The position numbers were made by a program, and so were the translations under genes. Positions 48,763-58,061 of a DNA stretch of 64,000 nt are shown here, piece after piece (within the stretch, counting starts at the first letter, position 1; every line of letters begins with the position of its first letter). Under the pieces are notes generated by a model. That model did no database searches. It saw only the letters and a list, made by a program, of their open reading frames with translations, and was not told where the DNA came from. Location: NCBI RefSeq assembly GCF_004214935.1, contig NZ_SFCC01000003.1, positions 1-64,000 on the forward strand. Reading direction: 5' to 3'. Source of the stretch: Amycolatopsis suaedae. Lineage in GTDB: Bacteria; Actinomycetota; Actinomycetes; Mycobacteriales; Pseudonocardiaceae.

Positions 48763-48796
48763 GCCAGCCACGGCGGGCGCGCCCGCCGAGGCTGGT
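48763..48796. promoter_or_regulatory. large hairpin covering the RBS of the next gene
   Basis: CGGCGGGCGCGCCCGCCG (48771-48788) is a perfect palindrome, extended by CCAGCC (48764-48769) pairing with GGCTGG (48790-48795) across an A/A mismatch. It ends four bases before the ATG of the LLM-family gene, so it would both stop cadD transcripts and hide the only GAGG ribosome-binding site. A T-run is missing. Confidence 0.45.
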
Positions 48797-48799
48797 GCC

Positions 48800-49723
48800 A
48801 TGCACAAGTTCCGCTTCGGAGTCGTCGGCGAGTCGGTGCGCGATGCCGCCGGCCTGCTGGACACCGCCCGGCGCGCCGAGCGCCTCGGCTACGACACGTT
48901 CCTGCTGCGCGACCACTTCGTCACTGAGCCGTTCGGCGACCAGCTCTCCCCGCTGGTGGCGCTGACCGCGGCCGCGGCCGCCACGGACTCGATCAGGCTG
49001 GGCACGCTGGTGCTGGCCAACGACTACCGCCACCCGGTACTGCTGGCCAAGGAGGCCGCGACACTGGATCACCTGTCCGGCGGCCGGTTCGAGCTGGGCA
49101 TCGGCGCCGGCTGGCTGCGGGCCGAGTACGAGGCGGCTGGGCTGTCGTTCGACCCGGCGGGCGAGCGGGTCGGGCGGCTGGAGGAGGCGCTGACGCTGCT
49201 CGACGGCCTGCTGTCCGGCCGCACGGTCGACCAGGTGGGGGAGCACTACGCCGTGCGGGGTCTTGCGACGTTCCCCGTCCCGGCGCGCAGGCCGCCGCTG
49301 CTGGTCGGCGCCGGTGGGCCACGCATGCTGCGGATGGCCGGGCGGCTGGCCGACACCGTCGGCATCCTCCCGATCGCCACCCCGCAGGGTGGCATTTCCG
49401 AGGCGCTGTCCGAGCGGTCGGCGGAGGCGATGGCCCGCAAGACCGGGTGGGTGCGGGAGTCCGGCAGGGACGTCGAACTCAGCCAGATGATCACCGTCGA
49501 CGTCGGCCCGTCACACCGGGAGCTGGCCGAGCGGGTGGCCCGCTCCCGCGGCTGGGACGCGGACCTGGTGCTGGACATGCCGTCGAAGTTCCTCGGCACC
49601 CACGAGCGCATCGCCGACCAGCTGCGGGAGCGCCGCGAGCGCTTCGGCCTGAGCTACCACGTCGTGTCCGACCGCGACCTCGACGCGTTCGCCCCCGTGG
49701 TCGCCGAACTCTCCGGCACCTGA
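48800..49723 (+). CDS. LLM-class F420-dependent oxidoreductase
   Basis: Luciferase-like TIM-barrel protein of 307 residues. Typical blocks are [77 protein letters not shown] and a C-terminal [20 protein letters not shown]420 use is inferred from the family. It is not a close paralogue of the 6417 enzyme. ATG at 48800; a hairpin overlaps its leader. It is followed by a strong inverted repeat separating it from the convergent ACT gene. Confidence 0.88.
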   Translation: MHKFRFGVVGESVRDAAGLLDTARRAERLGYDTFLLRDHFVTEPFGDQLSPLVALTAAAAATDSIRLGTLVLANDYRHPVLLAKEAATLDHLSGGRFELGIGAGWLRAEYEAAGLSFDPAGERVGRLEEALTLLDGLLSGRTVDQVGEHYAVRGLATFPVPARRPPLLVGAGGPRMLRMAGRLADTVGILPIATPQGGISEALSERSAEAMARKTGWVRESGRDVELSQMITVDVGPSHRELAERVARSRGWDADLVLDMPSKFLGTHERIADQLRERRERFGLSYHVVSDRDLDAFAPVVAELSGT

Positions 49724-49728
49724 CCCGC

Positions 49729-49785
49729 CCCCAATGTGGCATTGGGGAACTTGAAGTACCCCAATGCCACATTGGGGTACTTCAA
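49729..49785. terminator. double-hairpin palindrome of CCCCAATG type
   Basis: CCCCAATG-TGG-CATTGGGG (49729-49747) is followed by a longer hairpin: TTGAAGTACCCCAATG (49751-49766), loop CCA, CATTGGGGTACTTCAA (49770-49785). The two units have complementary loops (TGG, CCA) just like the GTGAAGG family but different stems. The site lies between the convergent LLM and ACT genes and likely terminates both. Confidence 0.7.
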
Positions 49786-49815
49786 CGCAACGAGAGCCGC
49801 ATTGGCGACGGCTGG

Positions 49816-50469
49816 TTACGAGTCCAGCACCACCGCGACGATGCCGGCCAGGTGGGCCAGGCGGGCCACCTCGGCGGCGCGGAACATCGGGCCGCCGGGG
49901 CGGCCGGCCAGCAGCGCGCGGTCCGGCTTGCCCAGCGGCGTCGCGGCCAGCTCGGTGCCCAGCTCCTGCCACGTCTCCGGCACCCAGTCGTCCTCGCCGT
50001 CCAGCACCGTCGCCCGCTCGATCGGCAGCCACGGCAGGTGCTCGATCGGCACCTCCGGCGCGGCCCCGGACGAGGCCAGCCGCCGGACCGAGTCGCCGTC
50101 GTGCTGGACGACGATCGACCAGCCGGACCGGATGATCTTCGGCACACCCTCGGCCAGCATCTCCAGCCCCTGCTTCGGGGCCGCGGCGATCTCCTCGACC
50201 AGCTCCAGCTCGCGGTGCGTGTCGAGCACACCCGCGTACGGCCGCACGGCGTCGACCACGACGCCCTCGACGCTCTCCGCGGCGGTGATCAGCGCGTCCG
50301 GGAGGCTGCCGGACGGCAGCTCGACCACGAGGTCGTCGACGGCGACCCCACCGCCCCGCTCCACGACGTCGACGCTGAGGATGTCGGCGCCGACGGTGCC
50401 CAGCGCCGTGGCGACGGCACCGAGCGTGCCGGGGCTGTCCGGGAGTTGAACCCGGATCAGGAAGGACAC
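49816..50469 (-). CDS. ACT-domain protein (Rv3013-like)
   Basis: Protein of 217 residues with an N-terminal ACT domain ([50 protein letters not shown]) and a possible GAF-like domain afterwards ([35 protein letters not shown]). It is probably a small-molecule sensor; ligand and partner are unknown. GTG at 50469 after GAGAGGGG. It is transcribed divergently from gatC, the same arrangement as in mycobacteria. Confidence 0.87.
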   Translation of the reverse strand: MSFLIRVQLPDSPGTLGAVATALGTVGADILSVDVVERGGGVAVDDLVVELPSGSLPDALITAAESVEGVVVDAVRPYAGVLDTHRELELVEEIAAAPKQGLEMLAEGVPKIIRSGWSIVVQHDGDSVRRLASSGAAPEVPIEHLPWLPIERATVLDGEDDWVPETWQELGTELAATPLGKPDRALLAGRPGGPMFRAAEVARLAHLAGIVAVVLDS

Positions 50470-50643
50470 CGCCCTGTCCCCTCTCGGTTTGGCGCGGAGC
50501 CTCGCCGTCCACGCGGGTGCCGGGCAGCGATTGTGACAGACGACCGTCGCGAAGTGGATCCGCCGTCCGCGTGCCGAGACCCCGGCCATAGACTTGTGAC
50601 CTCGACAAGCACCCCGACCAGCAACAGTGCCGGAGAAAACCGC

Positions 50644-50940
50644 GTGCCCAACATATCCCGCGACGAGGTCGCACACCTTGCCAAGCTGGCCAGGCTCGCC
50701 GTCACAGACGAGGAGCTGGACGTCTTCGCCGGCCAGCTCGACCAGATCCTGGACGCGGTGGCCAAGGTGGGCGAGGTCGCCGGTCAGGACATCCCGCCGA
50801 CCTCGCACGCCGTGCCGCTGACCAACGTGTTCCGGGCGGACGAGGTCCGGCCGTCGCTGTCCCAGCAGCAGGCGCTCTCCGGCGCGCCAGCCGCTGAGGA
50901 AGGGCGCTTCCGCGTGCCGCGCATCCTGGGGGAGGAGTGA
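50644..50940 (+). CDS. gatC: aspartyl/glutamyl-tRNA amidotransferase subunit C
   Basis: 98-residue subunit that stabilises GatA in the complex converting Glu-tRNA(Gln) and Asp-tRNA(Asn) to Gln-/Asn-tRNA. The start [34 protein letters not shown] is diagnostic, as is the C-terminal [15 protein letters not shown] segment ([16 protein letters not shown]). GTG at 50644. gatA begins two bases after its stop. Confidence 0.96.
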   Translation: MPNISRDEVAHLAKLARLAVTDEELDVFAGQLDQILDAVAKVGEVAGQDIPPTSHAVPLTNVFRADEVRPSLSQQQALSGAPAAEEGRFRVPRILGEE

Positions 50941-50941
50941 C

Positions 50942-52459
50942 GTGACCGAGCTCATCAAGCTGACCGCGGCCGAGCTGGCCGAGAAGATCCACAGCCGCGA
51001 GGTGTCCGCCGAGGAGGTCACCCGCGCCCACCTGGACCGCATCGCCCAGGTCGACGACTTCGTGCACGCGTTCCTGCACGTCAACGCCGACGGCGCGGTG
51101 GAGGCGGCGCGCGCGGTCGACGCCCGGCTGGCCGCCGGCGACGCGCCCGTGTCGCCCCTGGCCGGCGTCCCGCTGGCGCTCAAGGACGTCATGACCACCG
51201 TGGACATGCCCACCACCTGCGGTTCCCGCACGCTGGAGGGCTGGCGGCCGCCGTACGACGCGACAGTGACCCGCCGTCTGCGCGAGGCGGGCGTGCCGAT
51301 CCTCGGCAAGACCAACATGGACGAGTTCGCCATGGGTTCGTCCACCGAGAACTCCGCGTTCGGGCCCAGCCACAACCCGTGGGACCACGCCCGCATCCCG
51401 GGCGGCTCCGGCGGTGGCTCGTCGGCCTCGGTTGCCGCGTTCGAGGCGCCGCTGGCCATCGGCACCGACACCGGCGGCTCAATCCGCCAGCCGGGCGCCG
51501 TGACCGGCACGGTCGGCGTGAAGCCGACCTACGGCGGCGTGTCGCGCTACGGCCTGGTGGCGTTCTCGTCCTCGCTGGACCAGGCCGGTCCGTGCACCCG
51601 CACCGTGCTCGACGCCGCGCTGCTGCACGAGGTCATCGCCGGGCATGACCCGATGGACTCCACGTCGATCGACGCGCCCGTCCCGCCGGTGGTCGCCGCC
51701 GCGCGGCAGGGCCTGACCGGCGACCTGACCGGCGTGAAGGTCGGTGTGGTCAAGGAGTTCGGCGGCGACGGTTACCAGCCGGGCGTGCTGCGCTCGTTCG
51801 AGGCCGCGGTGGAGCAGTTGCGTGCCCTCGGCGCCGAGGTCGTCGAGGTGTCCTGCCCGCACTTCACCTACGCCCTGCCGGCGTACTACCTGATCGCGCC
51901 GAGCGAGTGCTCGTCGAACCTGGCTCGGTTCGACGCCATGCGGTACGGCCTGCGGGTGGGCGACGACGGCGGCCACAGCGCAGAGGAGGTCATGTCGCTG
52001 ACCCGCGAGGCCGGTTTCGGCGCCGAGGTCAAGCGGCGGATCATGCTCGGCACCTACGCCCTGTCGTCGGGTTACTACGACGCCTACTACGGCTCGGCGC
52101 AGAAGGTCCGCACGCTCATCACCAGGGACTTCGAGGCCGCGTTCGAGCGGGTCGACGTCCTGGTGTCGCCGACGACGCCGACCACGGCGTTCAAGATCGG
52201 CGAGCGGGTGGACGACCCGATGGCCATGTACCTGGCCGACCTGTGCACCATCCCGTCCAACCTGGCCGGCAACGCCGCCATGAGTGTCCCGAGTGGACTG
52301 TCTGATGAGGACGGCCTGCCGGTCGGCCTGCAGATCATGGCTCCCGCGCTGGCCGACGACCGGCTGTACCGGGTCGGCGCCGCCTACGAAGCCGCGCGCG
52401 ATGCGGCCGCGGGTGGTTCCCTGGTACACAAGGTTCCCGAGCTGGAGGTGACGAAGTGA
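50942..52459 (+). CDS. gatA: aspartyl/glutamyl-tRNA amidotransferase subunit A
   Basis: Amidase-signature subunit of 505 residues that releases ammonia from glutamine. The catalytic triad is Lys81 (LALKDVM), the cis-serine in [12 protein letters not shown] and nucleophile Ser180 ([10 protein letters not shown]). It works with GatB and GatC. GTG at 50942. Its stop overlaps the small ORF start (GTGA). In M. tuberculosis pfkA lies between gatA and gatB; here a 65-residue protein does. Confidence 0.97.
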   Translation: MTELIKLTAAELAEKIHSREVSAEEVTRAHLDRIAQVDDFVHAFLHVNADGAVEAARAVDARLAAGDAPVSPLAGVPLALKDVMTTVDMPTTCGSRTLEGWRPPYDATVTRRLREAGVPILGKTNMDEFAMGSSTENSAFGPSHNPWDHARIPGGSGGGSSASVAAFEAPLAIGTDTGGSIRQPGAVTGTVGVKPTYGGVSRYGLVAFSSSLDQAGPCTRTVLDAALLHEVIAGHDPMDSTSIDAPVPPVVAAARQGLTGDLTGVKVGVVKEFGGDGYQPGVLRSFEAAVEQLRALGAEVVEVSCPHFTYALPAYYLIAPSECSSNLARFDAMRYGLRVGDDGGHSAEEVMSLTREAGFGAEVKRRIMLGTYALSSGYYDAYYGSAQKVRTLITRDFEAAFERVDVLVSPTTPTTAFKIGERVDDPMAMYLADLCTIPSNLAGNAAMSVPSGLSDEDGLPVGLQIMAPALADDRLYRVGAAYEAARDAAAGGSLVHKVPELEVTK

Positions 52460-52653
52460 GCAAGGTGAAGCAGGTCCGCGGTCTGATCGGCGTCGCGAGC
52501 GCGGTGGGTGGCGCGGTCAGCGCCGCCAGTGCCGTGCGCGCCGCGAAGGGCAAGAACGACAAGCTGCTGCTCGCCAACGCCATCGCCAGCGCGGCCGCCG
52601 CGCTGACCGGCGTGCTGCTGGCGGTCCGCCGGTTCCGGAAGGACGAGAAGTGA
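52456..52653 (+). CDS. small Ala-rich membrane-associated protein between gatA and gatB
   Basis: 65-residue protein [64 protein letters not shown], given here only by its features: a basic N-terminus, one Ala/Gly/Ser helix (about 8-30), a second hydrophobic helix (about 38-58) and a basic tail. It overlaps both gatA and gatB by 4 bases (GTGA at each end), so it is co-translated with the amidotransferase subunits. No known family. It may be a membrane anchor or a small accessory subunit. Confidence 0.82.
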   Translation: MSKVKQVRGLIGVASAVGGAVSAASAVRAAKGKNDKLLLANAIASAAAALTGVLLAVRRFRKDEK

Positions 52654-54155
52654 CCCGTACCGCTGACCTGATGGACTACGCCGAGGTCGTCGAGCGCTAC
52701 GACCCGGTGCTGGGCCTCGAGGTCCACGTGGAGCTGTCCACGAACACCAAGATGTTCTGCGGCTGCGAGAACCGCTTCGGCGGCGAGCCGAACACCCACG
52801 TGTGCCCGACCTGCCTCGGCCTGCCCGGCGCGCTGCCGGTCGTCAACGGCAAGGCGGTGGAGTCGGCCATCCGGATCGGGCTGGCGCTGAACTGCGAGAT
52901 CGCGTCCTGGTGCCGCTTCGCGCGGAAGAACTACTTCTACCCGGACATGCCGAAGAACTTCCAGACCTCGCAGTACGACGAGCCGATCGCGTTCAACGGC
53001 TTCCTCGACCTGACGCTGGACGACGGCGAGGTCGTGCGCGTCGAGATCGAGCGGGCGCACATGGAGGAGGACACCGGCAAGTCGCTGCACGTCGGCGGCG
53101 CGACCGGGCGTATCCACGGCGCGGAGCACTCGCTGCTGGACTACAACCGCGCCGGTGTTCCGCTGATCGAGATCGTGACCAAGCCGATCACCGGCACCGG
53201 TGCGCGGGCGCCTGAGGTCGCCAGGGCCTACGTGACCGCGCTGCGGGATCTGCTGCGTGCGCTGGACGTCTCCGACGTGCGGATGGACCAGGGCTCGCTG
53301 CGCTGCGACGCGAACGTCTCGCTGATGCCCAAGGGCACCACGGAGTTCGGCACGCGGACCGAGACGAAGAACGTCAACTCGCTGCGCAGCGTCGAGCGGG
53401 CCGTCCGGTACGAGATGACCCGCCAGGCGGCCCTGCTCGCCGACGGCCGGTCGATCACCCAGGAGACCCGGCACTTCCAGGAGGCCGACGGCACCACGTC
53501 GCCCGGCCGGACCAAGGAGACCGCCGAGGACTACCGGTACTTCCCCGAGCCCGACCTGGTGCCGATCGCGCCGTCGCGGGAGTGGGTCGACGAGCTGCGC
53601 GGCACGATGCCGGAAATGCCGTGGGAGCGCCGCAAGCGCATCCAGGCCGAGTGGCAGCTGTCCGACGCCGAGCTGCGTGACCTGGTCAACGCGGGTGCGG
53701 TCGAGGTCATCGCCGCCACCGTCGATGCGGGCGCGCCGTCGGCCGAGGCTCGTGGCTGGTGGGTGTCGTACCTGACGCAGCAGGCGAACAAGCAGGGCGT
53801 CGAGCTGGCGGAGCTGCCCATCACCCCGGCGCAGGTGGCCAGGGTGATCGCGCTGGTCGCCGAGGGTTCGCTGACCAACAAGCTGGCCCGTGAGGTCGTC
53901 GACGGCGTGCTGGCGGGTGAGGGCGAGCCGGACGAGGTCGTCGAGAAGCGCGGGCTGAAGGTCGTCTCCGACGACTCCGCGCTGTACGCGGCCGTCGACG
54001 AGGCACTGGCCGCGCAGCCGGACGTCGCGGAGAAGATCCGGGGCGGCAAGGTGCAGGCCGCCGGGGCGATCGTCGGCGCGGTGATGAAGGCGACCAAGGG
54101 CCAGGCCGACGCCAAGCGCGTCCGTGAGCTGGTCCTGGAGCGGGTCGGCTCCTGA
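52650..54155 (+). CDS. gatB: aspartyl/glutamyl-tRNA amidotransferase subunit B
   Basis: Kinase/tRNA-binding subunit of 501 residues that activates the misacylated tRNA. Visible are [45 protein letters not shown] (zinc cysteines in FCGC and CPTC), [12 protein letters not shown], and the C-terminal YqeY-like domain ending [25 protein letters not shown] at 52650 overlaps the small gene. The chain is complete and normal. Confidence 0.97.
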   Translation: MTRTADLMDYAEVVERYDPVLGLEVHVELSTNTKMFCGCENRFGGEPNTHVCPTCLGLPGALPVVNGKAVESAIRIGLALNCEIASWCRFARKNYFYPDMPKNFQTSQYDEPIAFNGFLDLTLDDGEVVRVEIERAHMEEDTGKSLHVGGATGRIHGAEHSLLDYNRAGVPLIEIVTKPITGTGARAPEVARAYVTALRDLLRALDVSDVRMDQGSLRCDANVSLMPKGTTEFGTRTETKNVNSLRSVERAVRYEMTRQAALLADGRSITQETRHFQEADGTTSPGRTKETAEDYRYFPEPDLVPIAPSREWVDELRGTMPEMPWERRKRIQAEWQLSDAELRDLVNAGAVEVIAATVDAGAPSAEARGWWVSYLTQQANKQGVELAELPITPAQVARVIALVAEGSLTNKLAREVVDGVLAGEGEPDEVVEKRGLKVVSDDSALYAAVDEALAAQPDVAEKIRGGKVQAAGAIVGAVMKATKGQADAKRVRELVLERVGS

Positions 54156-54172
54156 AGGCGAAGCTCGGTGAG

Positions 54173-54643
54173 GTGACCTGGCGGCAGTGGCTCGCACTCG
54201 CCGCCGGGTTGCTCGCCGTGGTGTCGCTGTTCCTGCCGTGGACGGTGCTGTCGGCCGCCGATCCCGAGGTCGAGGCCGTGCTGCGGGAGATGCCGGAATC
54301 CGACGTCGTGCGCAGCGTCTGGCTGGCCGGGTTCTTCGGCTGGTCGCCGCCGTTCCTGTTGCTGGCCACCGGCGTCGCGGTGGTGCTCTACGGCCACCGC
54401 CGCGCGGCCCGGGTCAGCGGGTTGCCGCAGGTGTGGCTGGTGCTGGCGATCCTGTCGCTGGCGATGGCCGTGCTCGGCTGGCTGCTGATCGACACGCAGT
54501 TCGGTGCCGAGCAACGTGGCCTGCTGGCCGACGCCGGGGTCGGCATCGACGCCGCCGCCGGCCGCTACCTGTGCCTGGCCGCGGCAGTCGTCTCGCTGGT
54601 GGGCGCGGTGCTGGATTCCCGGCGGCGTCCCGGCAACGGCTGA
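54173..54643 (+). CDS. four-helix membrane protein downstream of gatB
   Basis: 156-residue predicted membrane protein: LALAAGLLAVVSLFLPWTV, SPPFLLLATGVAVVLYGH, VWLVLAILSLAMAVLGWLLI and YLCLAAAVVSLVGAVL. The loop between helices 1 and 2 is acidic (DPEVEAVLREMPESD), helix ends are basic. No family recognised with confidence. GTG at 54173 is preceded by GGTGAG and lies 17 bases after gatB. Its stop meets the left half palindrome of element D. Confidence 0.75.
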   Translation: MTWRQWLALAAGLLAVVSLFLPWTVLSAADPEVEAVLREMPESDVVRSVWLAGFFGWSPPFLLLATGVAVVLYGHRRAARVSGLPQVWLVLAILSLAMAVLGWLLIDTQFGAEQRGLLADAGVGIDAAAGRYLCLAAAVVSLVGAVLDSRRRPGNG

Positions 54644-54676
54644 AGCACGTGAAGGCCCCTTCATCACGTCTCACGT

Positions 54677-55167
54677 CAGGGCGCCGGCAAAGTCGGGTTG
54701 GCCGTGCCCCGAGGCGGTTGCTGAGGGCGCCTTGGTTGCGCAAGGTGCAAGTAAGGTGCCGTTGGTTGCGGCGGGCTCGGCCTGGTGTTGTCTCGTTCGT
54801 GGTGGCGGCTGGGGAGGGTGTGCCTGCCGGTGCCGGTGTGACAGGTGTGTCCTGTCTGCAGGGCTGGTCATGGTGGTGAAGGCCCCCTTCATCACGTCTG
54901 ACGTGGTGAAGGGGGCCTTCACGTGCCTTGTGCGGGCCGGTGTCTCGCGATCTGGAACAGCCATGCCGGACAGTGGGACCAGGCGGCGGGAACGGACAAC
55001 TCGCAGGTGCGGAACGGACAACTCGCGCGCACGAGCGTGGAGTTCATACCGTGAGACATGTCTCCCGCCCCGCGGACCCGCGAGTCCCACCTTCGTGCAC
55101 GCGAGTTCCACGCTGCCGCACGCGAACTCCACCGTCCCGCACACCACCCGACTTTGCCGGGCCCCTG
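54677..55167. mobile_element. putative non-autonomous element D with TIRs and 11-bp direct repeats
   Basis: 491 bases bounded by 22-base inverted termini: left 54677-54698 (CAGGG to GTCGGGT), right 55146-55167 (ACCCGAC to CCCTG), 20 of 22 complementary. ACGTCTCACGT occurs exactly at 54666-54676 and 55168-55178, abutting each terminus, as a target duplication would. The outer flanks are the left and right halves of one GTGAAGG palindrome. The interior has a type 2 segment (to about 54875), an intact palindrome (54876-54922, loops CCC and GGG) and a type 1 segment with GGACAGTGGGACCAGGC (54968-54984) and 22-bp units at about 54988-55030. Non-coding. Confidence 0.72.
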
Positions 55168-55233
55168 ACGTCTCACGTAGTGAAGGTGGCCTTCACGAGC
55201 TTTGACGGGAACGTACGACTCGCGCCGCCCGGG

Positions 55234-56388
55234 TCAGTCCTTGCCGGGGCCGCCGCTGGCGCCCTGCGGGACGATCAGCACGGCCCGGTCGTCGCTGGAC
55301 ACCGGCTGCCCGCCGTCCTTGTTCACCGTGCCGCCGACGGCGAGCTGCGGCGTGATCATGTCGATGCCCGCGAGGCGGCCGAAGCCGCCGCCCTTGGCGT
55401 CCAGCGTCGCGCTCGGCTTTCCGCTCACCGCACCCTCCGGCGTCACCGGAAGGCTCTGCAGGTTCGCGGCGACCGACGCCGCCACGCTGACGACGTTGCC
55501 CCAGTCGACGCAGCCCGCGACACCGGGCCGGTCGGCCCACGTCCAGGCCGGCACGGCCAGCGGCCGGCCCGGGGTGACGCGGTAGAGCAGGTCCTTGTCC
55601 GGGGCACGGTCGGTCACCCAGATCCGGGAGCCGTCGGCGTTGGCGCACAGCCCGCCCGGCGAGCGCAGCCCGCTGGAGAGCACGGCGGATCCGGCGGTCG
55701 GGTTCCCGGCCGCGGGCTTGCCAGCCGCGTCGATGCGCAACACCTTGCCCGCCATCGAGTTCGGGTCGGCGGCCGCGCCGGGGTTGCCGCCGTCGCCGGT
55801 GGCGACCAGCAGTGCGCCCTTGCGGTCGGCGGCGATCGTGCCCGGGCCCTTCGGCAGGCCGGTCAGCACCGGCTTGGCCTCCTGGCCCTGCGCGAAGCGC
55901 ACGACGCGGCTGTCCGTGGCGGTCGTCACGTAGGCGAAGACGAGCTGGTCCTCGGCGTAGGTCGGCGACAGCGCCAGCCCGAGCAGGCTCTCCACGCCGA
56001 GCGTGGCGAACTCGCGTTTCTCCGCCTTCGGCGCGACGTGCCAGACCTTGCCGCCCCGCTCACCGGCGAGCGCGGTCGGGTTGCCGTCGGCGCCGGGCAG
56101 CCCGGCCACGGCGGTCACCAGGTCCATGCAGGTGCCGATCACGGCGGGGTTGAAGTCCGTGCAGCCCTGCGGCGGCGGTACCGGGGTGGACCTGCTCGAC
56201 GGCGGCGGGGACGCGGGCGGTCCGCCGGACTCCTGGTTGGGGTTGGGCCCGGCCTCGGGCGTGACCTCCGGTGCGGGCTGGAAGTCCTGGCCACTGGCGG
56301 AGTCGGGGAATTCCGCGCACGCTGACAGCAGCAGGCTCCCCGCGGCCAGGGCGGCCAGCAGGGCGGACGTCCGGGACCGCGTGCGCAC
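55234..56388 (-). CDS. PQQ-type sugar dehydrogenase-like lipoprotein (LppZ-like)
   Basis: Exported lipoprotein of 384 residues. The signal ends in a lipobox LLLSAC with the acylated Cys near residue 24; a Pro/Ser-rich linker precedes the six-bladed beta-propeller of glucose/sorbosone dehydrogenases (GTCMDLVTAVAGLPGADGNPTALAGE, LSPTYAEDQLVFAYVT, LLVATGDGGNPGAAADPNSMAGKVLRID). The calcium/PQQ-binding acidic GDGG and the SGLRSPGGL segment are present; catalytic use of PQQ is unproven. GTG at 56388. It corresponds in position to M. tuberculosis LppZ (Rv3006). Confidence 0.88.
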   Translation of the reverse strand: MRTRSRTSALLAALAAGSLLLSACAEFPDSASGQDFQPAPEVTPEAGPNPNQESGGPPASPPPSSRSTPVPPPQGCTDFNPAVIGTCMDLVTAVAGLPGADGNPTALAGERGGKVWHVAPKAEKREFATLGVESLLGLALSPTYAEDQLVFAYVTTATDSRVVRFAQGQEAKPVLTGLPKGPGTIAADRKGALLVATGDGGNPGAAADPNSMAGKVLRIDAAGKPAAGNPTAGSAVLSSGLRSPGGLCANADGSRIWVTDRAPDKDLLYRVTPGRPLAVPAWTWADRPGVAGCVDWGNVVSVAASVAANLQSLPVTPEGAVSGKPSATLDAKGGGFGRLAGIDMITPQLAVGGTVNKDGGQPVSSDDRAVLIVPQGASGGPGKD

Positions 56389-56452
56389 GATGACGAGACT
56401 AGGCGCCCCGTCGTGAACCTCTGGTGAGCGGCCAACCATTAACGTGGTGATC

Positions 56453-57361
56453 ATGACTGTGACCGTGCTGGTGCCCGACGACGACGGGATGGAGTTCCTC
56501 GGCGAGCTGCCCGGGATCCGTCCCGTGCGGTACGAGGCCGGCGCGCCGCTGCCTCCCGAGGCGGCGGAGGCCGAGGTGCTCATCCCGCGTTCCCACCGTG
56601 CCGCGGAGGAACTGTTCGCCCAGCTGCCCAACCTGAAGCTGGTCCAGCTGCTGTCCGCGGGCGCGGAGGACTGGGTCGACGACGTCCCGGCCGGCATGCT
56701 GCTGTCCACCTGCCGGGGCGCGCACGGCGGGAGTACCGCGGAGTGGGTGGTGGCCGTGCTCCTGTCCATCTACCGCGAGCTGGTCGGGTTCGCCGCCGAC
56801 CAGCAGGCGGGCCTGTGGAACCGGCGGACCACCGACACGCTGCAGGACAAGCGTGTCCTCGTCGTCGGCGCCGGTGACCTCGGCGGGCACGTGAAGCGCA
56901 GGCTGGAGGCGTTCGAGGCCAGGGTCACCCTGGTCGGGCTGACCGCCCGCGAGGGTGTGCACGCCGTCGAGGAGCTGCCCGCGCTGCTGCCGGAGAGCGA
57001 CGCCGTGGTGCTGGTCGTCCCGCTGACGTCACGCACCCGCGGCATGGTCGATCGCGACTTCCTGGCCGCCATGCCGGACAACGCCGTGCTGGTCAACGCC
57101 GCGCGCGGGCGGGTCGTCGACACCGATGCGCTGGTGGCCGAGCTGACGGCGGGCAGGCTGCGTGCGGCGCTGGACGTCACCGACCCCGAGCCCATTCCGC
57201 CGGAGCACCCGCTGTGGACGGCGCCGGGTCTGGTGCTGACGCCGCACGTCGCGGGGTCGGTGCGGGGAGTGCGCAGGCGGTCCTACGCCGTCGCGGCGAC
57301 GCAGATCGAGCAGTACGCGGGCGGTGAGCTGCCGGACAACCTGGTCCACGGCGAATACTGA
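56453..57361 (+). CDS. D-isomer-specific 2-hydroxyacid dehydrogenase
   Basis: NAD(P)-dependent oxidoreductase of 302 residues. The Rossmann fingerprint is VLVVGAGDLGGHVKRRLEAF, the dinucleotide-binding motif with G-x-G-x-x-G. The catalytic Arg lies in VNAARGRVVDTDAL and the His near LTPHVAGSVRGV; the intermediate Glu position reads as DPEPIPPEHPLW. The substrate could be glyoxylate, hydroxypyruvate or a similar 2-oxoacid. ATG at 56453 with weak SD. Divergent from the lipoprotein gene at 56388 with 64 bases between. Confidence 0.88.
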   Translation: MTVTVLVPDDDGMEFLGELPGIRPVRYEAGAPLPPEAAEAEVLIPRSHRAAEELFAQLPNLKLVQLLSAGAEDWVDDVPAGMLLSTCRGAHGGSTAEWVVAVLLSIYRELVGFAADQQAGLWNRRTTDTLQDKRVLVVGAGDLGGHVKRRLEAFEARVTLVGLTAREGVHAVEELPALLPESDAVVLVVPLTSRTRGMVDRDFLAAMPDNAVLVNAARGRVVDTDALVAELTAGRLRAALDVTDPEPIPPEHPLWTAPGLVLTPHVAGSVRGVRRRSYAVAATQIEQYAGGELPDNLVHGEY

Positions 57362-57425
57362 GCCGGGCGAGTGTGATCGGCGCGTTCGTCGTGCGTCGAC
57401 CACGCGAATCCCCTACCCTGCGCGC

Positions 57426-58061
57426 GTGAGCACTCACGACGACGGCACCGAGCGTGGCAAGCCAGGGGGCAGCCTCTTCGAGGACACCGGCTACACCCCG
57501 ACCGTCCAGACGAGCCTGATCTCCGACGTCGCCGACCCGGACTCCGACCGCGACACCAACCGCTGGCACGGCGGTCTCGACCTCGGCCTGCTGGTGCTGC
57601 GGCTGGGGCTGGGCTGCATCATCGGCGCCCACGGCCTGCAGAAGCTGTTCGGCGCGTTCGACGGCCCCGGCATCAACGGGTTCTCCGCCGCGCTGGGCCA
57701 GCTCGGGTTCACCAGCCAGACCACCCTGCTGTCCTGGATCACCGCACTGACCGAGTCGATCAGCGGCCTGCTGCTCGTGCTCGGCCTGTTCACGCCGTTC
57801 GGCGCCGCCGGCGTGCTCGGCGTGATGGGCAGCGTGGTCTACCTGAAGTTCAAGACCGGCTTCCTGATGACCATGACCGGCGGTGGGTTCGAGTACGAGC
57901 TGCTGCTCGGTCTCGTCGCGCTGGCGCTGCTGTTCACCGGCTCGGGCCGGATCGCGCTGGACGTCAACACGCCGTGGCGCCGCAAGCCGGTGCCGCTGGG
58001 CGTCTTCGGGCTCCTGCTCGCGGCTGCCGCGTCCGTGGTGATCCTGATCGTCTTCCGCTAG
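57426..58061 (+). CDS. DoxX family membrane protein (Rv3005c-like)
   Basis: 211-residue protein. A soluble 48-residue N-terminus ([27 protein letters not shown]) leads into four transmembrane helices: [24 protein letters not shown], a helix near [41 protein letters not shown] and [20 protein letters not shown]. DoxX proteins of mycobacteria form redox-defence complexes with SodA and SseA; no such partner is in the window. GTG at 57426. It converges on ilvD, overlapping by 4 bases. Confidence 0.87.
   Translation: MSTHDDGTERGKPGGSLFEDTGYTPTVQTSLISDVADPDSDRDTNRWHGGLDLGLLVLRLGLGCIIGAHGLQKLFGAFDGPGINGFSAALGQLGFTSQTTLLSWITALTESISGLLLVLGLFTPFGAAGVLGVMGSVVYLKFKTGFLMTMTGGGFEYELLLGLVALALLFTGSGRIALDVNTPWRRKPVPLGVFGLLLAAAASVVILIVFR

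Noticed and set aside
54928..56325. A 465-residue frame over element D and the lppZ-like gene
   Set aside because: Its second half is the antisense shadow of the lipoprotein gene. Its first half is repeat translation (PADPRVPPSCTRVP).
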